Positions 46,983 to 53,467 of a stretch of DNA of 53,467 nucleotides are shown here, one piece after another. Below the pieces are notes generated by a model. It ran no database searches and had not been told where the DNA came from. It was given only the letters and a program-made list of their open reading frames with translations. Origin of the DNA: Bacteroides sp. 224 (lineage in GTDB: Bacteria > Bacteroidota > Bacteroidia > Bacteroidales > Bacteroidaceae). Location of the stretch: the NCBI RefSeq assembly GCF_010500995.1, contig NZ_QVMK01000028.1:1-53467 (forward strand), given 5' to 3'. The translations under genes were made by a program, and so were the position numbers. Every line of letters starts with the position of its first letter. The stretch's first letter is position 1.

Positions 46983-47014
46983 CTTGTTTTTTACGTGGTT
47001 TACCAAGCACACGT
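46983..47014 (-). promoter_or_regulatory. Class I preQ1 riboswitch
   Basis: Read leftward the leader holds stem ACGTG/CACGT, a 12-base loop TGCTTGGTAAAC, then an A-rich linker and CAAG. The loop CTTG can pair with the tail CAAG, giving the H-type pseudoknot of preQ1-I aptamers. The loop ends in C, the position that pairs with preQ1, and its length and pattern (U, then C, U..G, U-A..A-C) match the B. subtilis aptamer. The tail stands 5 bases before the yhhQ start codon, so ligand binding would hide the initiation region. Identified by structure and context without a covariance search. Confidence 0.8.
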
Positions 47015-47049
47015 GGTCTATAACGACCAAAGGGTTTTTAAAATCGGGG

Positions 47050-47057
47050 CAAAGGTA
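47050..47057 (-). promoter_or_regulatory. Promoter of the queuosine unit, -7 box
   Basis: Read leftward it is TACCTTTG, an exact -7 consensus. Transcription from near 47043 gives a leader of about 65 nucleotides that contains the riboswitch. Confidence 0.6.
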
Positions 47058-47065
47058 GGAATTTA

Positions 47066-47608
47066 TTATGGAATAGCTTTCACTAAAGCTACAATTTTAT
47101 TGGCTTTGGTTGCTGGCGTGTCACCTAACTCTTTAAAATCCTCAATATAGACAGCTCTTACTTTTTTGTCTTTATCTATTATATAGAGGGTTGGAACACG
47201 AGTACCTCCAAATGCGAAAAAGATTTTTTTATTGGAGTCGTGATACTTAGTCATTGTATATCCATTAGTAGTCCAATATTCGTCTGTTGCTTTTTGATCT
47301 TCACTGCGAGCAATGGCAGCCATCTTAAAATCAGAATCTTCTTGTAACTCTTTATACGCCAGTTCTAATCCCGGCAATTCTCTCTTGCAGTCGCCACACC
47401 ATGTGTTAAAAAACACAAATAGAGAACGTTTACCGGCAAAATCATCTGATGATAAAACGGTACCATCTTGCTCTTCTATTTTGAAGTCAGGAATTATATC
47501 TCCAGCGACAATGGGATCTACTGGATTGTCCGGAATTTCTTTATCATCAGTAATACAGGATATTAACAAACAGGAAACCAGAAAAGACAGAATAAGGATT
47601 TGTTTCAT
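47066..47608 (-). CDS. TlpA-like thioredoxin-fold lipoprotein
   Basis: 180 residues. A lipoprotein signal ends CLLISC, with Cys18 the likely lipid site. The AhpC/TSA-type thioredoxin fold carries WCGDC with redox Cys71 and Cys74; the cis-Pro segment reads GTRVPTLYIID. Such proteins reduce or oxidise disulfides at the cell envelope. Its ATG overlaps the stop codon of the restriction endonuclease gene (ATGA), so it is translationally coupled to the restriction-modification genes although no functional link is obvious. Confidence 0.88.
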   Translation of the reverse strand: MKQILILSFLVSCLLISCITDDKEIPDNPVDPIVAGDIIPDFKIEEQDGTVLSSDDFAGKRSLFVFFNTWCGDCKRELPGLELAYKELQEDSDFKMAAIARSEDQKATDEYWTTNGYTMTKYHDSNKKIFFAFGGTRVPTLYIIDKDKKVRAVYIEDFKELGDTPATKANKIVALVKAIP

Positions 47609-48312
47609 TTTTTATTAATCAAATGTTGAATTTCTAATTCTATAACTTCAAAAATATTCTCATTGGCTATTTCACCGTCAAGGCTATACACTATAAAAAC
47701 GTTCCCCCCAAATTCATTTTTAAACGCTTCAAAACTATCTTTCATCCTTTCAGAAGCAGAATAGTTCCCAAAATTAGCTTTAGAGGTAACAGGTTTAATT
47801 TGTATCCCGAATGCTATATCGTCCGATACATATCCCAAATAATCTATATCACCTGCATGATCTAATTCTGAAGGACTCTCTTCAAATCGAATATCCGGAA
47901 AGCGTTTTGCCAAACCATCATTTACTACTGATTTCTCTCTTAGATAACCATCAAAAGTTCTGTTTATTGTTAAATTATAAATATAGTTTACACAATCTTC
48001 TTTCGTTAATTTGCTAAAAGCTTCCTTCCACTCTGGAATAACTACTTCGGTAATCTTTGTATAAAGTCTTTCTCCCAACTCAAATAAGCTTTCCTTGGTT
48101 ATCTTAAAAGGCTGTTTTCCTGTAGTAGAAGCATTATCAAAATACCATTTCTCCCACTGTTCGATTGTCTGGGGTTGACACTCTCTAATTAAGGCCATTA
48201 CTGCTCCTACTTTATTTGGTCTGGAGAGTTGGTAGGTTTGACAAGCGTAATTTAATACCTTCTCTTTTTTTCCGAATTCTAAGGAGTATCGCTTTATTTC
48301 CTTTTTACTCAT
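47605..48312 (-). CDS. MjaI-type type II restriction endonuclease
   Basis: 235 residues. The N-terminal NYACQTYQLSRPNKVGAVMALIREC and TIEQWEKWYF match the MjaI restriction endonuclease family, whose founder cuts CTAG. A PD-(D/E)XK-like core is visible as SELDHAGDIDYLGYV followed by FGIQIKPVT, with Gln in place of Glu before the Lys. It overlaps the methyltransferase gene by 8 bp upstream and TlpA-like gene by 4 bp downstream. The target CTAG is inferred from the family. Confidence 0.85.
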   Translation of the reverse strand: MSKKEIKRYSLEFGKKEKVLNYACQTYQLSRPNKVGAVMALIRECQPQTIEQWEKWYFDNASTTGKQPFKITKESLFELGERLYTKITEVVIPEWKEAFSKLTKEDCVNYIYNLTINRTFDGYLREKSVVNDGLAKRFPDIRFEESPSELDHAGDIDYLGYVSDDIAFGIQIKPVTSKANFGNYSASERMKDSFEAFKNEFGGNVFIVYSLDGEIANENIFEVIELEIQHLINKK

Positions 48313-49603
48313 TGTTCTTATCTTTAAGATTCAGGAATTTACTTTTATATTTAAAATCAATGGAACAATCCACCAATGCCAATTTCTGCTTCAACAAATG
48401 AGCATTTATAAAAGTCTTATTTTCTAAATATAAATAGACCATCATGTTATTTTCAACATCATACTTAATTTCATCATATTTTAGAAAGACTTTTTTTCCT
48501 TTCAGTTTCTTATATAAAAAGGCTGTCGCCTCTCCATTAACAGCAGGATCTTGCTTTATTCCAATCAAGCGAATTACTAAATCATTATTCAGTTTTAGCA
48601 ATTCTGGAGATATAATTTCTTTCACAGAGAAATATTCCTCTCTTCTTCCTGAACTATTAGTATCAATTTTAGAACCATATTGGATTTTCTTCACATCAAT
48701 CTTTTTATCTAATTTATGAGTATCAATAAATTGATAGGGCAATTGAGCGATCCTTTTCACAAAGTCAGTTGTGACAGTTTGTTGCTTCACAATTTCTATT
48801 TCTGTTGCAGCAAACATGTCTCCTTTTCCTATTCTTTCCTCAATAATGGAAATAAATTCAGGATTAATCTCATAACCCACAGAATTACGATTCAATTTCT
48901 TTGCAACACAAGCAGTTGTTCCACTACCCATAAAAGGATCAAGAACAATTTCACCAGGAAATGAAAACATACGAATCAATCTATATGGCAATTCTTCCGG
49001 AAACATCGCTAAGTGCTTATCCTGTTTTGCGCCTGGGAAGTACCAGTGTCCATTAAAGAATGTATTCCATTCCTCATTAGACATCACTGAATTTTCCTTT
49101 TGTTCTTTCGTTGGTTGTGGAGATTTTCCTTGTTTTTTGAAGAGCAGAATATATTCAAAATCCAACTTAACAATACCATTGCGAGGATAAGGAAAACTTC
49201 CCATAATACTAGCTCCACCAGAGGTATTCATTGTTGTAGTTTTCTGCCAAATGATTTGTCCCATAAAATCAAGCCCTATAGTTTCACAAAATCTAATTAT
49301 TTCACTATGAATGGGGATGATTTTATAGCGTCCATAATAAGTAGAACGAGCAAACTGATCTCCGATATTTATACACAGCCTACAACCATCATGTAACACT
49401 CTATAACACTCTTTCCATGTCAGGTTCAAATGATTGATATAAGTTTCATAGTCATCATTAAATCCAATTTGATCATCAGTTCCATAATCTTTCAATTGCC
49501 AATAAGGAGGAGAAGTAACAATCAAATGAACACTTTTATCCGGAAGTTCAATCATCTGCCTGCTATCTCCATTAATGACTTTATGTTTTGTATTAATTTT
49601 CAT
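48305..49603 (-). CDS. Beta-class DNA methyltransferase with SNase-like C-terminal domain
   Basis: 432 residues from the ATG at 49603. An upstream TTG at 49627 lies within the -7 box of the promoter and cannot be in the mRNA. The catalytic motif TSPPYW (30-35) precedes the SAM-binding motif DPFMGSGTTA (near 217), giving the beta order typical of N4-cytosine enzymes. The last hundred residues (VIRLIGIKQDP ... KTFINAHLLKQKLALVD) resemble a staphylococcal-nuclease fold: the first Arg is kept, but the positions of Glu43 and Arg87 are not, so it is probably a binding module. The enzyme should protect the target of the MjaI-type endonuclease downstream. Confidence 0.88.
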   Translation of the reverse strand: MKINTKHKVINGDSRQMIELPDKSVHLIVTSPPYWQLKDYGTDDQIGFNDDYETYINHLNLTWKECYRVLHDGCRLCINIGDQFARSTYYGRYKIIPIHSEIIRFCETIGLDFMGQIIWQKTTTMNTSGGASIMGSFPYPRNGIVKLDFEYILLFKKQGKSPQPTKEQKENSVMSNEEWNTFFNGHWYFPGAKQDKHLAMFPEELPYRLIRMFSFPGEIVLDPFMGSGTTACVAKKLNRNSVGYEINPEFISIIEERIGKGDMFAATEIEIVKQQTVTTDFVKRIAQLPYQFIDTHKLDKKIDVKKIQYGSKIDTNSSGRREEYFSVKEIISPELLKLNNDLVIRLIGIKQDPAVNGEATAFLYKKLKGKKVFLKYDEIKYDVENNMMVYLYLENKTFINAHLLKQKLALVDCSIDFKYKSKFLNLKDKNNE

Positions 49604-49624
49604 CTTAATAAGTCTATTTAAATA

Positions 49625-49632
49625 CAAAGGTA
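49625..49632 (-). promoter_or_regulatory. Promoter of the restriction-modification unit, -7 box
   Basis: Read leftward it is TACCTTTG, an exact -7 consensus; transcription from about 49618 leaves a 15-base leader before the ATG at 49603. Confidence 0.6.
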
Positions 49633-49665
49633 GTTTTTATTTTGCTACAAGAGATGATAGAATAT

Positions 49666-49700
49666 AAAAAAAGAGACTACCTCTTCAAGAAGTAGTCTCT
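49666..49700 (-). terminator. Terminator of the FadL/OmpP1 gene
   Basis: Read leftward, AGAGACTAC and GTAGTCTCT (perfect 9-bp arms, 49672-49680 and 49692-49700) are followed by a run of seven T. It stands 24 bases beyond the stop of the outer-membrane channel gene and just upstream of the methyltransferase promoter. Confidence 0.85.
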
Positions 49701-49723
49701 CTGCACATTTATGTTATTAACCA

Positions 49724-51040
49724 TCAGAATTTATAGTCGATACCTAAACCAAATACTTTGTTGGTACGGCTATATACATCTTTACCTGGCATTGGCAATC
49801 CATTATAGTTTGTACTTTCTTTGGTGTAATCGCGATAATCAGTCCAGAAATAGGCAACATTTAATTTCAATTTCGAAGATAGTTTAATGGCAGCACCAAG
49901 ACCTACTGAGTAAGAATCGCAAGAGAAACTTGTATCACTTTGGAAGTTATCAGATAAGCCATAATCTGTTTTTTGATAACCAGCGCTTACTGTTACTCTT
50001 TTATGTGCATCCCATTCAGCTCCAATCAGGTATTCATGTGTATTTCCGTTTAATGCTTTTTGTTTATCATTAGCCATCCCTGCATCTTTATCGAAAAATT
50101 GATGGTATTCAATGGTAGCACGTAAAGTAGGAAGAATTTCATAACCAAGAGCAGCAGTTAATAATGCCGGAATATCATTAGGAGTATTTACACCATGCTC
50201 ATAAGGTTTCAGTGCTTCTTGAAGATTTGGGTTACTAGGAGAGTAAGACATCTTTGTTTTATTCTCAATATTAACATTCGTCATGAATTCATATTTTAAA
50301 CCCAAATTCCATTTGCCAAGTTTCACATCTGCCCCGATTATAGGAGTAACTCCCCAACCAGTCTGATCACAATCAAGTTCAATAACCGGTAAGTATGCAG
50401 AAGGAATAGCATTTTCATAACCTGTATTTGCTGTAGTTCTCAGATAACCTTCATAACCACTCTTCACATAGTTCATCCTACCACCGGCAAAAACAGATAA
50501 ATAGTCATTAACCCTATAAGTAGCTCCTAACTGAAGGCCATAAATATATTGTTTGCCATCCATTGCACTATTTATAGTATACATACTAGAATTAAGCCCT
50601 CCTTGAGCTAATAATCCCATAATCTTCGAATCAAACATAGGAAGACCTGTATCAAATGAAGCTTTACCACCACCACCTGTTACGGCAAAACTACCGGAGA
50701 AAGTCCAATCTCCGTTTTTATAAGCAGCCTGTACACTTGGAATAAATGGTGCTGATGCTGTACCTTTATATTTGCGAGGCTCCGTTCCAAAAAGCGGAAA
50801 GGTAGCATTAATTGTTCTGGTTTGATAGGCACTCTGTCCATTCAAAGACAAATAGAATCCTTCCTCCAAAAACCCTAAACCTGCTGGATTAGAATATACC
50901 CCATCAATATCAATAGAAGCACCACGTGCTATCATTCTAAGAAATGAAACATGTTGATTGGTATTCGTTAATATACCTCCTGCGAAAGTTGAAATTGAAA
51001 CAATCAACATCACCGCACTTATCAGAATTTGTTTTCTCAT
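49724..51040 (-). CDS. OmpP1/FadL-family outer-membrane channel
   Basis: 438 residues with a signal peptide (ending STFAGG). The FadL-type start ARGASIDIDGVYSNPAGLGFL (near 39-59) gives the conserved NPAG motif, followed by a beta-barrel of alternating strands ending with a terminal Phe (FGLGIDYKF). The family imports long-chain fatty acids or other hydrophobic compounds across the outer membrane; the substrate is unknown. It has its own promoter-like box and terminator. Confidence 0.9.
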   Translation of the reverse strand: MRKQILISAVMLIVSISTFAGGILTNTNQHVSFLRMIARGASIDIDGVYSNPAGLGFLEEGFYLSLNGQSAYQTRTINATFPLFGTEPRKYKGTASAPFIPSVQAAYKNGDWTFSGSFAVTGGGGKASFDTGLPMFDSKIMGLLAQGGLNSSMYTINSAMDGKQYIYGLQLGATYRVNDYLSVFAGGRMNYVKSGYEGYLRTTANTGYENAIPSAYLPVIELDCDQTGWGVTPIIGADVKLGKWNLGLKYEFMTNVNIENKTKMSYSPSNPNLQEALKPYEHGVNTPNDIPALLTAALGYEILPTLRATIEYHQFFDKDAGMANDKQKALNGNTHEYLIGAEWDAHKRVTVSAGYQKTDYGLSDNFQSDTSFSCDSYSVGLGAAIKLSSKLKLNVAYFWTDYRDYTKESTNYNGLPMPGKDVYSRTNKVFGLGIDYKF

Positions 51041-51069
51041 TTTAAATCGTTTTAATTAAAATTCGGCGC

Positions 51070-51077
51070 TAAAGGTA
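51070..51077 (-). promoter_or_regulatory. Promoter-like box of the FadL/OmpP1 gene
   Basis: Read leftward it is TACCTTTA, 7 of 8 to the -7 consensus, 30 bases before the start codon. T-rich sequence lies about 20 bases upstream. Confidence 0.4.
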
Positions 51078-51277
51078 CAACAAAATTGCACATTAAAAAC
51101 AATCTTGTGCATTTATCTTCAAAAAAAACACATCCTTTATTATTGAACACAACTGTTTCAACAGAAACTAACTTGAATTATTTATACTCAGTTTCATAAA
51201 GTGGGTTGAGTCAGAATAGAACTTTCCGAACTTTTAGTTGTTTTATAAATAATCATCACCAAAATATAAAGATCATC

Positions 51278-51985
51278 ATGAAAACGATTTTACACAAAGC
51301 AAATACAAGAGGACATTCTCTGTATAACTGGCTTAATAGCCACCACACTTTCAGTTTCGACCAATATTACGACCCTGAAAGAGTAAACTTCGGCGCCCTT
51401 CGTGTATTGAATGACGATTGGGTGGCTCCCGGCGAAGGATTTGGTACGCATCCGCATAAAAACATGGAAATCATATCCATCCCCCTAAAAGGAGCTTTGC
51501 AACATGGCGATAGTCATAACAACAGCAAGGTTGTGACTCCCGGAGATATTCAGACCATGAGTGCGGGTACCGGTATTTATCATAGCGAGATGAATCATAG
51601 CCAAACAGAAGCTGTGGAATTTCTGCAAATCTGGGTATTGCCCAGAACTAAGAACACCCACCCCATTTATAAAGATTATGATATAAGGCCATTACTAAAG
51701 AAAAATGAATTAGCTCTAATCGTAGCACCAGATGGTAGCGCACCTGCATCCATGCTGCAAGACACTTGGTTCTCCATTGGAGAGTTTGAAGTCGGAAAAA
51801 CCATTGACTACAAAATGCATGGAAAAGTAATGGGTGTATATATCTTCCTGATTGAAGGAGAAATCAAAGTGGATGGCACCGTTCTTTCACGCCGCGACGG
51901 ATTAGGCATATATGATACAGATCATTTCAGCATAGAAACAATGAAAGACTCCCATATATTGTTAATGGAAGTGCCAATGTTATAA
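51278..51985 (+). CDS. Pirin family protein (bicupin)
   Basis: 235 residues from the ATG at 51278; the in-frame extension upstream has no pirin resemblance. The N-terminal cupin carries the iron-site ligands His58 and His60 (GTHPHKNMEI) and a later YHSEMNH segment with His and Glu; the second cupin follows from about residue 150. Pirins include quercetin dioxygenases and redox-sensing regulators; the physiological role is uncertain. It stands alone, ahead of a terminator. Confidence 0.92.
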   Translation: MKTILHKANTRGHSLYNWLNSHHTFSFDQYYDPERVNFGALRVLNDDWVAPGEGFGTHPHKNMEIISIPLKGALQHGDSHNNSKVVTPGDIQTMSAGTGIYHSEMNHSQTEAVEFLQIWVLPRTKNTHPIYKDYDIRPLLKKNELALIVAPDGSAPASMLQDTWFSIGEFEVGKTIDYKMHGKVMGVYIFLIEGEIKVDGTVLSRRDGLGIYDTDHFSIETMKDSHILLMEVPML

Positions 51986-52010
51986 TATCTGCAAATTATG
52001 TCCCTTTTTT

Positions 52011-52045
52011 AACCTCTTTCGGAAATTTTCCGGAAGGGGTTTATT
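52011..52045 (+). terminator. Terminator after the pirin gene
   Basis: 14-bp arms (52011-52024 and 52028-52041, 12 pairs) with a 3-base loop are followed by T-rich sequence. It overlaps the promoter of the next gene. Confidence 0.65.
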
Positions 52046-52073
52046 TGTTTATCCTCCATTTTTCGTATTATTG
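52044..52073 (+). promoter_or_regulatory. Promoter of the DUF4468-flavin reductase gene
   Basis: TTTG (52044-52047), an 18-base gap and TATTATTG (52066-52073, 7 of 8 to the -7 consensus) lie 34 bases before the start codon. Confidence 0.6.
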
Positions 52074-52106
52074 CATTTAAAATTTAGTTAGTAACAGTAT
52101 AGAACC

Positions 52107-53315
52107 ATGAAAAAATTAACTCACATTTTTCTTATTCTTCTGGCATCTATTCCAACCTTATTATATGGACAGAATGAAAGCCAATACCTTGCAGGCGCTG
52201 TGCCTATGGTAAACGATAAAGTTGTATTTTCCAGAGAAATCGATTTACCCGGCGCCAGTAAAGATGCTATTTACGATCGCATACACTCCTGGATGGAGAA
52301 AAGTATGAAAAAGAATCAGAATGACAGCCGGATTGTATATGCTGAAAAGCCAGAAGGTATTGTTGCCGGATTGGGCACAGAGTATTTAGTTTTCACAGCA
52401 AAAGCCCTTTCTTTAGATCGCGCACTTATTAATTATCAGATCACTGCAACTTGTACTCCTGGTAAATGTGCTTTGGAAATAGAAAAAATACGCTATGTAT
52501 ATCAAGAAAAAGATAAGTTTACAGCAGAAGAATATATCAGTGATGAAATAGCTCTGAATAAGGATAAAACGAAGATTTACCGTGGATATAAAAAATTCCG
52601 TGTTAAAACAGTTGATTTCGCCAATGAATTATTCGATGAAGCACAAGCAGCATTGGGAGTTCAGAAAGCTGTAGTGACTACACCAAGCAATGTTCAACCT
52701 CCATTAGTAACTTCTGCTCCTGTGACAACTACGCCTGTTGTTACTACATCGGCAGCGACTGCTCCTGTGGTAGCGCCTGTTACAGTAAGCAATGTATCAT
52801 CTACCGAACTACAAGGGTACAAACAAATAGCACCAGACAAAATTCCGGGCAATATCATCAAAATGCTAAATGAAAACTGGATGCTTATCACTGCCGGTAA
52901 CGATAGCCAATTCAATATGATGACTGCCAGTTGGGGAGGTTTGGGTGTTTTATATGGCAAGCCTATCGCAACTTGTTTTATCAATCCTACAAGATTCACT
53001 TACCAGCTAATGGAGAAGAATGACACTTATACATTCACTTTCTATACAGAAGCCTACCGAGATGCATTAAAGTATTGCGGAAGTAACAGCGGGAAAAATG
53101 CGGATAAAGTAAAAGGATCAGGACTTACTCCTATCACCACTCCGCAAGGAAGCAAAGCTTTTTCCGAAGCTTGGTTAATTATTGAATGTAAGAAGCTTGT
53201 TTCTCAATCTCTAATGCCCGAAGCAATCTCTGATCCGGCTATCAAAGAAGAATGGACCGGCAAACAACTACATAAGATGTTTATTGGAGAGATAATAAAT
53301 GTGTGGGTGAAATAA
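52107..53315 (+). CDS. Exported DUF4468 - flavin-reductase-like fusion protein
   Basis: 402 residues. A signal peptide (1-21, ending LLYG) is followed by a DUF4468-type domain (about 35-180, starting VVFSREIDLPGASKDAIYDR), a low-complexity Thr/Val/Pro/Ala linker (about 193-232), and a flavin-reductase-like FMN-binding domain (about 245-402, NMMTASWGGLGVLYGKPIATCFI). Flavin reductase-like proteins normally act in the cytoplasm; an exported copy tethered to DUF4468 by a flexible linker suggests a redox task at the cell envelope. The electron donor and substrate are unknown. Confidence 0.82.
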   Translation: MKKLTHIFLILLASIPTLLYGQNESQYLAGAVPMVNDKVVFSREIDLPGASKDAIYDRIHSWMEKSMKKNQNDSRIVYAEKPEGIVAGLGTEYLVFTAKALSLDRALINYQITATCTPGKCALEIEKIRYVYQEKDKFTAEEYISDEIALNKDKTKIYRGYKKFRVKTVDFANELFDEAQAALGVQKAVVTTPSNVQPPLVTSAPVTTTPVVTTSAATAPVVAPVTVSNVSSTELQGYKQIAPDKIPGNIIKMLNENWMLITAGNDSQFNMMTASWGGLGVLYGKPIATCFINPTRFTYQLMEKNDTYTFTFYTEAYRDALKYCGSNSGKNADKVKGSGLTPITTPQGSKAFSEAWLIIECKKLVSQSLMPEAISDPAIKEEWTGKQLHKMFIGEIINVWVK

Positions 53316-53343
53316 GTGAAAAGTAAATAGTGAAAAGTGAATA
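53316..53343. repeat. Two 14-bp tandem units
   Basis: GTGAAAAGTAAATA is followed directly by GTGAAAAGTGAATA, just after the stop codon of the preceding gene. A partial third unit begins at 53344. Confidence 0.7.
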
Positions 53344-53372
53344 GTAAAAGACAGGAAAACGTAAGAAACTTC

Positions 53373-53467
53373 GAGACTGTAATTTAAACTGTGTCAGTAA
53401 AGAATAAATTATTAACTTTACTAACACAGTTTTTTTTATGAAAGAAGAATTTGATTTTGAAAGCATT
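53373..53467 (+). mobile_element. Left end of an IS256-type insertion sequence (cut by window edge)
   Basis: The element seems to begin at GAGACTGTAATTT (53373). Inside it, 16-bp arms 53387-53402 and 53416-53431 (one mismatch) form a hairpin just before the transposase start codon, and the transposase frame begins at 53438. The right end and target duplication are outside the window. Confidence 0.65.
53438..53467 (+). CDS. IS256-family transposase, first ten codons
   Basis: Only MKEEFDFESI is visible before the window edge. This opening resembles IS256-type transposases of Bacteroidales. Its setting, next to a terminal hairpin and inverted-repeat-like end, supports the call, but ten residues are weak evidence alone. 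Confidence 0.55.
   Translation, partial: MKEEFDFESI

Noticed and set aside
51206..51277. Longer start for the pirin gene
   Set aside because: Pirins begin within a few residues of the KTILHKA segment; the extension has no resemblance.
1..53467. tRNA or rRNA genes
   Set aside because: No cloverleaf-like sequence with a GGTTCGAAT-type arm and matching acceptor stem was seen in the intergenic regions; small non-canonical RNAs could be missed by eye.

Overview
The window looks like a chromosomal segment of a Bacteroides-type bacterium (order Bacteroidales). The reasons are the two giant one-protein hybrid two-component regulators, DUF3575/DUF3868 fimbria-associated proteins, a Bacteroidales tyrosine recombinase, the GH109-type and GHL10 families, signal peptides ending in AQ, moderate AT-richness, weak Shine-Dalgarno sequences, and many matches to the Bacteroidetes promoter (TTTG, about 18-20 bases, TAnnTTTG). 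No rRNA, tRNA, CRISPR array or SusC/SusD pair was found.

Left end (1-2472): the start of a fimbria-type operon on the minus strand (DUF3575, then a DUF3868 protein cut by the window edge), preceded by a tyrosine recombinase gene. Between them lies a 30-bp perfect inverted repeat (1048-1077 and 1517-1546) bracketing about 440 bp with a minus-strand promoter candidate. This is the architecture of a phase-variable invertible promoter. One crossover site lies inside the last codons of the recombinase gene, so inversion should exchange its C-terminal tail.

Centre-left (2.7-30 kb): mostly core genes: purL, a hybrid two-component regulator directly joined to a pair of short chromate-type transporters, a GHL10 glycosidase-like protein, uvrA, a stand-alone BatD-VWA fusion, a small outer-membrane beta-barrel with a small membrane protein, a second GHL10 protein, an ATP-grasp-like protein, an AAA ATPase, nifJ (pyruvate:ferredoxin oxidoreductase), an AAA/PD-(D/E)XK ATPase, and an HU-like protein behind an intergenic region rich in short repeats.

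Centre-right (30-45 kb): a putative zincin, a DUF6348-like protein, and a long minus-strand run reading GH109-type lipoprotein, second hybrid regulator, two paralogous 900-residue DUF6493-like proteins, and an atypical SDR protein. Gaps are as small as 5-8 bp, and an inverted pair of dispersed elements sits between the two paralogues.

Right end (45-53.5 kb): a queuosine module (transporter yhhQ, queC, queF) whose leader folds as a class I preQ1 riboswitch. Upstream of it is a translationally coupled unit of beta-class DNA methyltransferase (with a degenerate SNase-like tail), MjaI-type restriction endonuclease and TlpA-like lipoprotein. Then come a FadL/OmpP1 channel, a pirin, a secreted DUF4468-flavin-reductase fusion, and the left end of an IS256-type insertion sequence cut by the window edge. 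Functions come from reading motifs and family resemblance; no database search was run.
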